A stretch of 45,687 nt of DNA from Planctomycetota bacterium (GCA_018970785.1 JAGWVR010000017.1:1-45687); one strand, 5' to 3'. Positions 34,722-43,782 are shown, counted from the stretch's first letter. Program-made: numbers and translations. Notes: generated by a model from the sequence alone, not told the origin.

Positions 34722-36121
34722 GCCTCGGCGCCGAGCCCGATGCCGACGCGCCCACTCCGGGGATCGTGCGCAGTGCCCTGGCGATCCTCCGCGACTCGTG
34801 GCTCGAGTTCCGGGACGCACGCGTGCTGTGGTTGCTCGCGGCGGCGATCGCGATCCTGTTCGTGACCGCGCTGTCGGGCCGGGTCGAGCCGCGGCCGGCG
34901 GGGCGCACCTTCCTCGACCTGGCCGCCAAGACCCTCGGCGCCGACCTCGACGGATTCGACCTCGCCACGGAGACCGTCGGTGACGTCGTCGCCCGGCTCG
35001 ACGGCTCGCTGGCCTGGATCACCGCCGCCGAACCGCTCGGCGACGACATCCCGGAATCGTCGTGGAAGGTGACGCTGGCGCGGAACACGGTGCCGCTGGT
35101 CGGGAAGCCGGAGACCAGCGAAGCGGTCCGCGGGCGTTTCGGCACCATTCCCGACGGCCGGCTGTGGCGGGTCGCCGAGATCCGCGAGACGACCAACCGC
35201 ATCACCTCCGCGCTCGGCGGTCAGACCTGGGAACTGACGGTCGCCCCCGGACCCGACCTGCGGATCCTCTGGCCCCACCGGTTCACGCTGTTCTTCGGCG
35301 GCATGGACATGACGCCGGAGCAGGGGGCGCCCCTGGGCCTCGAGGTGTTCATCCTCCAGAAGCTGCTCTGCACGGGGATCGGCAGCACGATCCTGCTGTT
35401 GGTGTGCGTCGTCGTCACCGCCCCGTTCGTGCCGACGATGCTCCGCAAGGGGACCCTCGAATTGCTGCTGGTCCGTCCCGTGCCGCGGTGGCAGCTGATC
35501 GTGTTCAAATACGCCGCGGCGCTGGCGTTCGTCGCCGTGCTCCTGGGAGCGCTGATCCTCGCCACGTGGGTGGTGACGGTGGTCCTCGCCGACGTCCGCT
35601 CGCCGGGCGTGGTCCTCGCCCTCCCCAGCCTGCTGCTGTTCTTCGCCCTGCTCCTGGCCGTCAGCGTCTGCACCGGGGTGATCACGCGCTCGGCGCCGGC
35701 GGCGATGCTGGTGACGGTCAGCTACTGGGCGGTGCTGTTCATCGTCGGGTTGTTGCACCAGCAGTCGGTCGCCAGCCGCCTCCGCGAGGAGAACGTCGGC
35801 CGGCCGCGGCCGACGAGCATGGTCGAAACCCTCCGCGGCCGGAAGCCGTCCATCGACAAGCCGCAGGGCCCCGGGTCGGCATTCCACAAAAGCACGGTCG
35901 GGCGGTTCGCCGACGCCGTCTATGCCGTGCTGCCGCACACCGAGGATCTCGACACGATGGTCGACCGCCAGTTGATGCGCGACTTCGCGATCGGCGGCCG
36001 GCTGCGGATGCTCGTCGAGAGTGGCGATTTCTCCTGGCGGTCGGGGATCGGGCTCACCCTTCTCCACGCCGCCGCCTACCTGGCGCTCGCCTGCGTGATC
36101 TTCGCCCGCCGCGATCCGTAG
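34718..36121 (+). CDS. ABC-2-type transporter permease
   Basis: The 467-residue membrane protein pairs with the ATPase just upstream, which its start overlaps. One membrane segment lies near residues 36-54. An extracytoplasmic or large soluble loop of about 150 residues follows. Five or so more spans lie between about residue 210 and the end ('ILLLVCVVVTAPFVPTML', 'FVAVLLGALILATWVVTVVL', 'LLLFFALLLAVSVC', 'MLVTVSYWAVLFIVGLL'), with a final span before the positively charged C-terminus. A motif 'RKGTLELLLVRPVPRWQLI' between spans is typical of ABC-2 permeases. The gene converges on the S1-domain gene with a 30-base gap. Cargo is unknown. Confidence 0.88.
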   Translation: MSLGAEPDADAPTPGIVRSALAILRDSWLEFRDARVLWLLAAAIAILFVTALSGRVEPRPAGRTFLDLAAKTLGADLDGFDLATETVGDVVARLDGSLAWITAAEPLGDDIPESSWKVTLARNTVPLVGKPETSEAVRGRFGTIPDGRLWRVAEIRETTNRITSALGGQTWELTVAPGPDLRILWPHRFTLFFGGMDMTPEQGAPLGLEVFILQKLLCTGIGSTILLLVCVVVTAPFVPTMLRKGTLELLLVRPVPRWQLIVFKYAAALAFVAVLLGALILATWVVTVVLADVRSPGVVLALPSLLLFFALLLAVSVCTGVITRSAPAAMLVTVSYWAVLFIVGLLHQQSVASRLREENVGRPRPTSMVETLRGRKPSIDKPQGPGSAFHKSTVGRFADAVYAVLPHTEDLDTMVDRQLMRDFAIGGRLRMLVESGDFSWRSGIGLTLLHAAAYLALACVIFARRDP

Positions 36122-36151
36122 CCACGAGCCCGGCTCCGCCCGCGCCGCCGC

Positions 36152-37888
36152 TCACCACTTCAAGCCGAAGCGGTCGCCGGCCGATCCACCGCCGAGTCCC
36201 CCCTTGAGCGGTTTGTTGGACTGCTTCACCGGCGGCGGGGGCGGCTCCTCGACTGCCTCGGGCTCGTCGGCGGCCGCTGCCGCGGCCGGCTGCGCCAAGG
36301 CCGCCAGCGCCTTGATCGACAGCGACAGGCGCTGCTCGTCGGGATCGACGGCCATCACCCGGCATTCGACCGTCTCGCCCTCCTTGACCACGTCGCCGAC
36401 ACTCCGCACGTGGCGGTGCGCCAACTCCGACACGTGGACCAAGCCCTCGATCCCCGGAGCGAGCCGGACGAACGCCCCGAACTGGGCGATCCGCGTCACG
36501 GCCCCGCGCACCGTGGACCCGATCGGAAACCGCTCCGCCGCCGTCTTCCACGGGCTCTCCGCCGTCTCGCGGATCGAGAGGCCGATCTTGCCCGTCTGGG
36601 CGTCGATCTTCTTGACGACGACGCGGACCTTCTGACCGGGCTGGAGGAAATCCTCCGGCTTCGCGACCCGGTCCCACGACATCTGGCTGACGTGGACCAG
36701 CCCGTCGACGCCGTCGCCGATGTCGACGAACGCCCCGAAATCGCGGACGCTGCGCACGATCCCCTCGCGGACGTCACCGACCGCGAGACTTTCGAGGAGT
36801 TTCGTCCGCGCGTCGGCGGCCTGCCGCTCGATCACCGCCCGGCGGGAGAGGACGAGGCGCCGGGCGGCGGGGACGATCTCGGTGACCAGCGACTCGAGCG
36901 TCTGGCCGACCAACTCCTCGAGGTTCTCGATCCGCCAGGTGCTGACCAGGCTCGCCGGCATGAACCCCCGGAGCCCGGCGACGTCGCACTCCAGGCCTCC
37001 CTTGTTGGCGCCGGTGACGCGCGCCGCCACGACCATCCCCGCCTCGAGCTGCGACCAATCCTCGACGGCGACGGCGCGGTTGGCGGGGGCGACGTCGTAG
37101 AGCCCGTCTTCCTCGTTGCGACCGCCGACCGAGAGCTCGAGCACGGCCCCCACCTCGGGAACCGGTTCGATACCGGCGAGCTTGAGCGCCCCCTGCCGCC
37201 GTCCGCCGAGGTCGAGAAATGCCGTATCGGGACCGAAGCTGACGACCGTTCCGGAGACCCGCGTGCCCGGCTCGAGCGGTGCCTCGACCTTGTCGGCCGG
37301 AGCGCGGGCGAGGACGTCGTCGACGGCGATCCCCTCCATCGCGGCGGCGAAGTCGGCTTCGAGGTCGTCTTCGAGGGGCCCGCGGAGGCTCGGCGGTGCG
37401 ACGCGCTTCACGGGGCGCTGGATGTCGAACGCCGATGGCTCGCGCTGCGGACGGCGCGGGCGCCCGCCGCCGGGGCGGGGTTCGCCACGGCCTCCGGGAG
37501 CCGGTCCGCGGACGGCCGGTTGAGGGGCGCCGCCGGCCCCGACCTCGCCCGCATCGGGCGACGCCGCATCGGGAACCGCCGTGCCGCCTTCCGGAATGGG
37601 CGACGCGGAGGCAGCCGCGGCCTCCACCGGGGCAGCGCCGGGGGCCACATCGGTGCCCCGCGGTTGCGCCGGCGAGGTCACGAATTGATGCCGTGGCGGC
37701 AGCCGCGGGGGCGCGACGCCGGGGCGCTGCGTCCCGATCGCGATCCGCCGTCGCGTCGCCGCCGCGTCGGCGGAATCATCGCCTCCCGCCGGGGCGTCGC
37801 CGGTGGCGGGCGCCGCTGGCTCGTCGGTCGGTCCACGGCCCACTTCGGCGGCGTCGTCGCTGGTGCGTTCTGGGGAATCGCCGGTCAT
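36152..37888 (-). CDS. Four-S1-domain RNA-binding protein (ribosomal protein S1-like)
   Basis: The 578-residue protein starts with a long Pro/Ala/Gly/Arg-rich, probably disordered region (about 1-195). Four S1 domains follow near 203-270, 285-350, 366-440 and 453-525. Domains 3 and 4 are the clearest ('VRSVRDFGAFVDIGDGVDGL' and 'VTRIAQFGAFVRLAPGIEGL'). The tail is Glu/Pro-rich. E. coli S1 has six domains and binds mRNA on the ribosome; this shorter form could be the planctomycete S1 or another S1-type translation factor. The ATG at 37888 is the only good start near the beginning of the frame. A CAGCA/TGCTG hairpin (37929-37942) lies in the leader. tRNA-Leu is 223 bases upstream on the same strand. 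Confidence 0.88.
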   Translation of the reverse strand: MTGDSPERTSDDAAEVGRGPTDEPAAPATGDAPAGGDDSADAAATRRRIAIGTQRPGVAPPRLPPRHQFVTSPAQPRGTDVAPGAAPVEAAAASASPIPEGGTAVPDAASPDAGEVGAGGAPQPAVRGPAPGGRGEPRPGGGRPRRPQREPSAFDIQRPVKRVAPPSLRGPLEDDLEADFAAAMEGIAVDDVLARAPADKVEAPLEPGTRVSGTVVSFGPDTAFLDLGGRRQGALKLAGIEPVPEVGAVLELSVGGRNEEDGLYDVAPANRAVAVEDWSQLEAGMVVAARVTGANKGGLECDVAGLRGFMPASLVSTWRIENLEELVGQTLESLVTEIVPAARRLVLSRRAVIERQAADARTKLLESLAVGDVREGIVRSVRDFGAFVDIGDGVDGLVHVSQMSWDRVAKPEDFLQPGQKVRVVVKKIDAQTGKIGLSIRETAESPWKTAAERFPIGSTVRGAVTRIAQFGAFVRLAPGIEGLVHVSELAHRHVRSVGDVVKEGETVECRVMAVDPDEQRLSLSIKALAALAQPAAAAAADEPEAVEEPPPPPVKQSNKPLKGGLGGGSAGDRFGLKW

Positions 37889-38031
37889 CGGCTCAACCTT
37901 CGGAGAACCTCCGCCACGCCGGACCTTTCAGCACCCCTGCTGGAGAGGCGCCGCGCGGGGCGGGGGAAAAAACGTCTCGGCCTCGCGTCACCGGCGTCAC
38001 ACCACCACGGGGATCGGGGTCGCTGCCGGGG

Positions 38032-38058
38032 AAACCACCCAGAAAGGCCGCTGGGTGG
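38032..38058 (-). terminator. Possible intrinsic terminator after tRNA-Leu
   Basis: CCACCCAG (38035-38042) and CTGGGTGG (38051-38058) form a perfect 8-base-pair stem with an 8-base loop. On the minus strand it is followed by TTTCCCC, a weak T-run. It lies about 54 bases after the 3' end of tRNA-Leu and about 145 bases before the S1-domain gene, so it could separate the two transcripts. Confidence 0.45.
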
Positions 38059-38111
38059 ATGGCCTGGCCGAAGGGGCCGGCCTGCGGGCCGTCGCTGTCA
38101 CAAGCCGTCAG

Positions 38112-38195
38112 TGCGGGAAACAGGACTTGAACCTGCACGGTATTACTACCACCAGGCCCTCAACCTGGCGCGTCTGCCAATTCCGCCATTCCCGC
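38112..38195 (-). tRNA. tRNA-Leu (anticodon GAG)
   Basis: The 84-base sequence folds as a class II tRNA. The acceptor stem is GCGGGAA with TTCCCGC. The anticodon stem CCAGG/CCTGG holds the loop TTGAGGG, giving anticodon GAG for CUC codons. A long variable arm (TGGTAGTAATACCG) is present, as expected for Leu, and the T arm is CAGG/CCTG with loop TTCAAGT. The discriminator base is A and CCA is not encoded. The DUF6580-like gene ends 39 bases upstream on the same strand. Confidence 0.95.
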
Positions 38196-38234
38196 GAATT
38201 CAGATGCCGCTCGACTCCACCGATCGACCGCAGA

Positions 38235-38939
38235 TCATTCAACGCGCTCGATCGACAACGCCGCGCTCTCGCCACCGGCAGTCACTGGTCCACCGATCCG
38301 GTGACCGATCGCTGCCGTCAACGAAACCAGCCCGAGGCTCCAGACAACGTCCCCGACCGGCTGCCAGCGAAAGAACGGCAAGGCGTTCACGAAGCACGCG
38401 CCAAGCCCCTGGATCGTATGCGGGTAATCGTTCGAAAGCCACCAGTATGCCACGTTGGTGACGACGAAAAACGTCACCGCACCGGCGAGGCCTCCCGCCA
38501 CGATTTGCAGTGCTCGGCCGGATCGGACCCACGATCGCAGCGACACCGGGGCGGCACAGGCCGCGAACACGATCGTCGCCATCGCGAGGCTGCCGTACCC
38601 CGGCTGGATGAGGTTGCCGAGCGCGAGACCGGCGACGGGGACGGTCGCCGCGAGGATCGCACTGGGAAACACCGCACCGGCGACCAGCGCCACTGCCGTC
38701 AGGGGCGTGACGTTGTAGGCGGGCTGAAGCAACCGTCCGACGACGATCACGCCGACCAGGCCCAACCACACCATCGCCAGCCGCGCCCAGCGCACCTGCG
38801 CGGGGAGTGACCGCTCGGAAAACGCCGCCAGGCCACGGCCCCAACGGTTCGGCCCGAAAACCGCGTTGCGTTCCGGTCGGGCAGCACCCCACGGGCCCCG
38901 CCCGGCGCCGATCGCAGCCTCCGACCGCTCGCCAACCAT
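38235..38939 (-). CDS. DUF6580-like integral membrane protein
   Basis: The 234-residue protein has about five membrane segments. 'VGRLLQPAYNVTPLTAVALV' followed by 'AGAVFPSAILAATVPVAGLALG', and the later 'VVTNVAYWWLSNDYPHTIQG', match a family of unknown function (DUF6580) with similarity to substrate-binding membrane components of ECF-type transporters. No transporter ATPase is next to it. The ATG at 38939 has GGAG seven bases upstream and was preferred to in-frame starts further up, which would run through the divergent promoter region. The gene reads towards tRNA-Leu and may be co-transcribed with it. Confidence 0.75.
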   Translation of the reverse strand: MVGERSEAAIGAGRGPWGAARPERNAVFGPNRWGRGLAAFSERSLPAQVRWARLAMVWLGLVGVIVVGRLLQPAYNVTPLTAVALVAGAVFPSAILAATVPVAGLALGNLIQPGYGSLAMATIVFAACAAPVSLRSWVRSGRALQIVAGGLAGAVTFFVVTNVAYWWLSNDYPHTIQGLGACFVNALPFFRWQPVGDVVWSLGLVSLTAAIGHRIGGPVTAGGESAALSIERVE

Positions 38940-39081
38940 GTGTCGCTCCGTCACCACCGTGTCGTCCCGTTCCGGCCGTCTTGTCGGCGTCGTGTCGATG
39001 GCCACCGCGCTCGTCCGCTCCGCGCCGGGGCCGGGACACGGAGCCCCCGCACTGCAGGCCGGCGAACGGACGGAAACCCGA

Positions 39082-39110
39082 TACACTACAGGTTTTTACC
39101 TGACAGGCAA
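39082..39110. promoter_or_regulatory. Promoter with palindrome CAGGTTTTTACCTG (candidate operator)
   Basis: A perfect inverted repeat CAGGT-TTTT-ACCTG lies at 39089-39102, in the 212-base divergent gap 38940-39151. On the minus strand TTGCCT (complement of 39105-39110) and TAGTGT (complement of 39083-39088) form a -35/-10 pair with a 16-base spacer, and the palindrome fills that spacer. On the plus strand TACACT (39082-39087) could be a -10 for the beta-oxidation genes, with the palindrome just after it. A repressor bound here would affect both directions. No binding protein is known. Confidence 0.45.
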
Positions 39111-39151
39111 GCAGCGTCGCCGGTTGTTCACGGTTTTCACGGGCCTTTTCC

Positions 39152-41401
39152 ATGACCGACCGGCCGTCTCCCCAGCAGCGCGACGTCGACGACGCCCGGA
39201 GTGCGGCCGACGACCCGGAGGCGTGGGCGTTCGAGACGCTGCGGGCCGACCGCGGCGCCGACGGCATCGTGACGATCACGGTGCTCGTCCCGGGCCGGGC
39301 CCACAACGTGATCACGCAGTCGGTCCTCTTCGATCTCGAGGCGATCCTCGATCAACTCGACGCCGGACCGCCACCGACGGGGCTGATCGTCGCCTCGGCG
39401 CGGCCGGGCTCGTTCGTCAGCGGAGCCGACATCGGCCGGCTCGAGGTGCTCGTCCGCGCCGCCAGCGCCGACATCGAGTGGCTCTGCGAGTCGGGGCGCA
39501 CGCTGTTCGCCCGCCTCGCCAGCCGCCCATGGCCGAGCGTCGCGGCGATCGATGGCGCCTGCCTCGGCGGGGGTTTGGAGCTCGCCCTGGCCTGTGACGC
39601 CAGGGTGGCGACCGACGCCTCCCACACGGTGCTCGGGTTTCCCGAGGTCAAGCTCGGCCTCATGCCCGGCTGGGGGGGCACCGCATTGCTGCCGCGCCTC
39701 GTCGGACCGGGCGCTGCACTGGAACTGATCGCCGCCGGGGAACCGATCGACGGTGGCGCCGCCGCCCGGCTCGGTCTGGTCGACGCCTGCGTGGCTCCGG
39801 AACTCGCCCTCGCCACCGCCCGCGGCCTCGTCGAGCGGCTCCGTGACGACGCCGCGCGGACAGCCCGGCGGCGGCGGATGGCAGGGCGGGTCGTGCTCGC
39901 GCCGGAGGAGCGCGATTTCCTCGCGGCCTCGTCGGCCGCGGTGATCAACGGCCGCACCGGCGGCCATTACCCGGCCCCTCCCACGATCCTCGAGACGATC
40001 CTCGACGGACTCGACGTGTCCGCGGAACACGCCGCCCGGCTCGAGGCCCGGGCGTTCGCCCGGCTCCTCGCCTCGCCGGTGACCGGCCATCTCGTCCGGG
40101 TCCAGCGCCTCGCCGAGCGCAACCGCCGTGATCCGGGGATCGACTGCCGCTCCTCCGCCACCCCGTCGCCATCCGCGACCGCGATCGCCGCGCCCGCCGT
40201 CGTCGGCGCCGGCATCATGGGATCGGGTATCGCCGCGGCCCACCTCCGCGCCGGGTTCACGGTGACCCTGGTCGACATCGACGAGGAGGCGTTGGCGCGG
40301 GCGGTCCCCACGATCCTCGACGAGGCGGCCCGGGATCCGGCGCGCCGCCACGCGACCGAGGATCGGACGGCCGTGGACGCGGCTCGGCTCCACCCGGCGA
40401 CCCATCCGGCGGCTCTGGTCACCGCCGACCTCGTGATCGAGTCGGCCGTCGAGCGCACCGACGTCAAGCTCGAGCTGCTGCGGACGATCGAGGCGACGGT
40501 CGGCCCCGACACGGTGATCGCCACCAACACGTCGACCAATCCGATCGGCCGTCTCGCTTCCGCGCTCGCCGCCCCGGGCCGGTTCTGCGGCCTCCACTTC
40601 TTCAATCCCGTCAGGCGGATGACGCTCGTCGAAGTGGTCCGCGGGCCGGCGACCACCGACGCCACCGTCGCCACCGCCGTGGCACACGCGAAACGTCTGG
40701 GCAAGTGCCCGATCGTGGTTCGCGACAGCCCCGGGTTCCTCGTCAACCGGCTCCTCATGCCCTACCTCCACGAGGCGGTGGAGATCCTCCGCGAGGGAGT
40801 CGCCGCGGCGCGGATCGACGGCGTCGCACGCCGCTTCGGGATGCCGCTGGGGCCGCTCGAACTCTACGACCTGATCGGCCTCGACACCGCGCTGTATGCC
40901 GGTCTCGTCCTCGCCGACGCGTTCGCTGATCGGATCGCGGCATCGCCGGTCGTGCCGGCGCTGGTGCGTGCGGGGCGTTTGGGGCGGAAGAGCGGCGGCG
41001 GGTTCTACGATTACGCTCCAGAGCAGGCCCCGGTCGGCCGGCCGGGGCCGCCGATCGGCGACGCTACGGCACTGATCGCCCCGGTGATCGCCCCCTACCG
41101 GCTCCCCCCCCGCGGCGACGACGACGACACGATCACCGACCGGCTCCTCCTTCCCGTCGTGCTCGAGGCGACGCGGGTGCTCGACGAGGGGATCGTCCGC
41201 GACGCCGACGAGGTCGACCTGGCGATGATCCACGCCCTCGGCTTTCCCCCGTTCCGAGGCGGACTGCTCGCCTGGGCCGACGACGTCGGCCCCACGGAGA
41301 TCGTCCGCCGGCTCGGCACGCTGGCGGATCTCGGCCCGCGGATGGTGGCCACGCAACGGCTGCGGGCCATGGCGACCGAGGGAGGTCGCTTCGTCGCATG
41401 A
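39152..41401 (+). CDS. Multifunctional enoyl-CoA hydratase/3-hydroxyacyl-CoA dehydrogenase (FadB/FadJ-like)
   Basis: The 749-residue protein joins an N-terminal crotonase domain (about 25-325) to a 3-hydroxyacyl-CoA dehydrogenase (about 345-749). The two catalytic Glu of the hydratase are retained in 'GACLGGGLELALACD' and 'GFPEVKLGLMPGWGG'. The dehydrogenase has the NAD-binding 'VVGAGIMGSGIAAA', the catalytic His in HFFNPVRRMTLVEV and the conserved 'GFLVNRLLMPYL'. It should carry out steps 2 and 3 of fatty-acid beta-oxidation. The stop overlaps the start of the thiolase-like gene (ATGA at 41398), as in fadBA-type operons. The ATG at 39152 has no clear ribosome binding site; the operon's probable promoter/operator is 50 bases upstream. 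Confidence 0.94.
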   Translation: MTDRPSPQQRDVDDARSAADDPEAWAFETLRADRGADGIVTITVLVPGRAHNVITQSVLFDLEAILDQLDAGPPPTGLIVASARPGSFVSGADIGRLEVLVRAASADIEWLCESGRTLFARLASRPWPSVAAIDGACLGGGLELALACDARVATDASHTVLGFPEVKLGLMPGWGGTALLPRLVGPGAALELIAAGEPIDGGAAARLGLVDACVAPELALATARGLVERLRDDAARTARRRRMAGRVVLAPEERDFLAASSAAVINGRTGGHYPAPPTILETILDGLDVSAEHAARLEARAFARLLASPVTGHLVRVQRLAERNRRDPGIDCRSSATPSPSATAIAAPAVVGAGIMGSGIAAAHLRAGFTVTLVDIDEEALARAVPTILDEAARDPARRHATEDRTAVDAARLHPATHPAALVTADLVIESAVERTDVKLELLRTIEATVGPDTVIATNTSTNPIGRLASALAAPGRFCGLHFFNPVRRMTLVEVVRGPATTDATVATAVAHAKRLGKCPIVVRDSPGFLVNRLLMPYLHEAVEILREGVAAARIDGVARRFGMPLGPLELYDLIGLDTALYAGLVLADAFADRIAASPVVPALVRAGRLGRKSGGGFYDYAPEQAPVGRPGPPIGDATALIAPVIAPYRLPPRGDDDDTITDRLLLPVVLEATRVLDEGIVRDADEVDLAMIHALGFPPFRGGLLAWADDVGPTEIVRRLGTLADLGPRMVATQRLRAMATEGGRFVA

Positions 41402-42576
41402 CCTCTCCGGCCACGGCGCGAGACGACGAAACACCCGTCATCGTCGGGTGCCGGCGCACGGCGATCGGCCTGGGTGATCCGGGCCGTGGGGTGTTCCGCC
41501 GGGTGCGGGGCGACGAGTTGGCCGCGGCGGCGATCGCGGCGGCCGTGGCCGCTGCGGGTGTCGATCCCGCGACGATCGAGGACGTGATCCTCGGCTGCAC
41601 GCAGCCGAGGGGCGAGCTGGGGGGCAACGTCGCCCGGAACGCCGCGCTCCTCGCCGGGCTGCCGTTCGGCGCCGCGGGGGCGACGGTCGACCGCGGCGGC
41701 GGCTCGGGACTCGAGGCCCTCGTCCGCGGCGCCCAGGCGATCCGCGTCGGAGCCGAACGCGTCGTCGTCGCCGGAGGGGTCGACCATCCAGGCCGTGGAG
41801 CGGCGGCCCACAGCGCCGACATCCATCCCCGGGCGCTGGCCGCGAGCAGCAGGGGGGTCCTCTCGCCGGGCCTGTGCGCGGAGCACCTCGCGATCCGCAC
41901 GGGGATCGACCGCCGTCGGCAGGAGGCCTGGGCGCTCGAGAGCCACCGCCGCGCCGCCGCCGCCGACTGGAAAGACGAGATCGTCGCCGTCGGGGGGCAC
42001 GACGAGGGCGGTCGGCCCGCGACCGTCGTCCGTGACGAGGCGATTCTGGCCGCCGAGCGCGTCGCCGACCTCGACCGGCTCGAGCCGCTGTTCCTGCCCG
42101 GCTCCGGCACGATCACGGCCGCCACGGCGGCACCCCCGGGCGCCGGAGCGGCGGCGCTGGTGATCATGTCCCGTGGCGAGGCGCTTCGTCGGCGGCTGAC
42201 ACCGCTGGCGACCGTCGTGGCGACGGCGACGGTCGGCCTCCCTCCGGCAGCCACGGGGCGGGGCGCCCTGCACGCCACCCGCAAGCTCCTCGGCAAGTCG
42301 GGGGTGCGTCCGGAGGACATCGACCACTTCGAACTCGACGAGACGTTCGCCGCCGAGGTGATCAACGACGTCGCCGAGCTCGGCATCGACCCTGCCCGCG
42401 TCAATCCGTGCGGCGGGAGCCTCGCCCTCGGCAACCCACCCGGAGCAGCCGGGGCGCGGATGGCGACCACGCTGGTCCACGCGCTGGTCCGGTCGGGGGG
42501 CCGGTGGGGCCTCGCGGCGACGTCGATCGGGCTCGGCCAGGGACTCGCCGTGCTTTTCGAGCAGGCCGGCTCCTGA
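41398..42576 (+). CDS. Thiolase-fold protein lacking the thiolase catalytic residues
   Basis: The 392-residue protein aligns end to end with FadA-type thiolases, so it is full length and in frame. The nucleophilic Cys of 'VNRxCxSG' is Gly101 in VDRGGGSG; the catalytic His of 'GGAiAlGHPxGaSG' is Asn346 in 'GGSLALGNPPGAAG'; and the second Cys of 'CiGGGqG' is Ser376 in 'TSIGLGQG'. Thiolytic cleavage by the known mechanism should be impossible. It is translationally coupled to the FadB-like gene, so it may be a structural partner of a beta-oxidation complex or have another activity. Thiolase-fold aldolases such as Ltp2 are a precedent for loss of Cys. The gene converges on sppA with a 26-base gap. 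Confidence 0.9.
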   Translation: MTSPATARDDETPVIVGCRRTAIGLGDPGRGVFRRVRGDELAAAAIAAAVAAAGVDPATIEDVILGCTQPRGELGGNVARNAALLAGLPFGAAGATVDRGGGSGLEALVRGAQAIRVGAERVVVAGGVDHPGRGAAAHSADIHPRALAASSRGVLSPGLCAEHLAIRTGIDRRRQEAWALESHRRAAAADWKDEIVAVGGHDEGGRPATVVRDEAILAAERVADLDRLEPLFLPGSGTITAATAAPPGAGAAALVIMSRGEALRRRLTPLATVVATATVGLPPAATGRGALHATRKLLGKSGVRPEDIDHFELDETFAAEVINDVAELGIDPARVNPCGGSLALGNPPGAAGARMATTLVHALVRSGGRWGLAATSIGLGQGLAVLFEQAGS

Positions 42577-42602
42577 AGGTCGCCACGCGCCCGGTCGGCG
42601 CC

Positions 42603-43664
42603 TCACCCGCCGCTGGCCACCAGCGCCGGCCACCAGCTGCACAGGTACCATGCCCGCGGCGTCGTCAACTCGGCGAACGACTGCCACGGCCCGCGTGCCG
42701 TCGGCGCGTCGATGCCGAGCAGTCCCTCGGCCAGCGACTTGGGGCGCTGGTAGCGCACGACGCGCGCGGTCCGCTCCGTGAGACCCGCCAGTTCGACCGC
42801 CCGGGAGATGGCGTCGTCGAGGAAACCGATCCGGTCGACGAGTCCCGCCTCGAGCGCCTGGCGCGCGGTGAACACCTGCCCGGTGGCGACCTGCTCGAGC
42901 GCGGCGTCGTCGAGCTTCGGCCGGCCCGCCCGCACGATCTCCTTGAACCGGGCGAACATGTCGTCGACGAGCGCCTGGAGCACCTCGCGCTCGCGCGCCG
43001 CCAGGCCCGGGTCCCGGGCCTTGGTCGGGCTGAGCATCTCCTTGAGTGGCCCGCTGGTGACCGAGTCGTCGGCGACGTCGAAGCGCTCGAGGAGCCGCGA
43101 CACGTCGAAATGCGGGATGATGACGCCGATCGACCCGGTGAGCGTGGCCGGCTCGGCGAAGATCACGTCGTCGCGTCCGGCGTTGGCCATCGCCACGTAG
43201 TAGCCGCCGCTGGCGGCGATCCCCCCCATGCTGACGACGACCGGGAGGTCGCGGTCCGCGAGCAGGCGCCGGATCCGCTCGTGGATCTCGTCGCTGCCGC
43301 TCACGGTGCCACCGGGGCTGTCGATCCGCAGCACGAGCGCCTTGACCGCCGGATCGCGGCGCACCTGCTCGAGTTGGGCGGTGGCGAACCCCTCGCCGAG
43401 GATCGCCCCGGCGACGTCGACGATCGCGACTTTCGAGGGGGCCGTCCGCGACAGCGAGTGCCAGGTTTCGCCGAGCGCCGCGTCGCGCTGGAAGTAGCGG
43501 GCGTTCGCCGCGGCACTGGCGAGGGCGACGGCGACGGCCACGGCGGCCACCGCCCAGGCCACACGCGCGCTCCGCAGGCCCCGGGGGCGGGCGTGTTCGA
43601 GGATCACCCGTGTCGGTGGCACCATCCGCTCGGAAGCGCCGCCTCCCTCTGTCGCCCGATCCAT
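42603..43664 (-). CDS. sppA: Signal peptide peptidase SppA-type S49 protease
   Basis: The 353-residue protease has a membrane anchor near residues 34-54. Its single S49 domain has nucleophile Ser152 ('MGGIAASGGYYVAMA') and the general-base Lys208 in TSGPLKEML, the Ser/Lys dyad of bacterial SppA. 'IDSPGGTVSGSDEI' and 'TLTGSIGVI' are further family motifs. Short, single-domain SppA enzymes like that of Bacillus act as oligomers on leftover signal peptides. The ATG at 43664 is given; an alternative at 43625 would only shorten the polar N-terminus. It faces the sugar isomerase-like gene across a 206-base gap. Confidence 0.93.
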   Translation of the reverse strand: MDRATEGGGASERMVPPTRVILEHARPRGLRSARVAWAVAAVAVAVALASAAANARYFQRDAALGETWHSLSRTAPSKVAIVDVAGAILGEGFATAQLEQVRRDPAVKALVLRIDSPGGTVSGSDEIHERIRRLLADRDLPVVVSMGGIAASGGYYVAMANAGRDDVIFAEPATLTGSIGVIIPHFDVSRLLERFDVADDSVTSGPLKEMLSPTKARDPGLAAREREVLQALVDDMFARFKEIVRAGRPKLDDAALEQVATGQVFTARQALEAGLVDRIGFLDDAISRAVELAGLTERTARVVRYQRPKSLAEGLLGIDAPTARGPWQSFAELTTPRAWYLCSWWPALVASGG

Positions 43665-43752
43665 GGCCCGATCCCTCCTTCGAACCGTCACCGGCCCGGT
43701 GGCGCGTTGCCGGGGTCGGGGCGCTCACGGTCGCGGCCGGCCCTGGCTCATG

Positions 43753-43782
43753 TTGCCACGATTCGCCGGCGCCCGCTACCTT
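43753..43782 (+). promoter_or_regulatory. Possible promoter for the isomerase-like gene
   Basis: TTGCCA (43753-43758) and TACCTT (43777-43782) are 18 bases apart in the divergent gap 43665-43870 and point towards the GTG at 43871, about 88 bases downstream. The -10 match is modest. I could not place a promoter for sppA in the same gap. Confidence 0.25.

Noticed and set aside
41398..42576. Sequencing error or frameshift as the cause of the missing thiolase residues
   Set aside because: Three separate motifs are altered by clean residue substitutions while flanking residues stay aligned and in frame; a single error cannot explain this.
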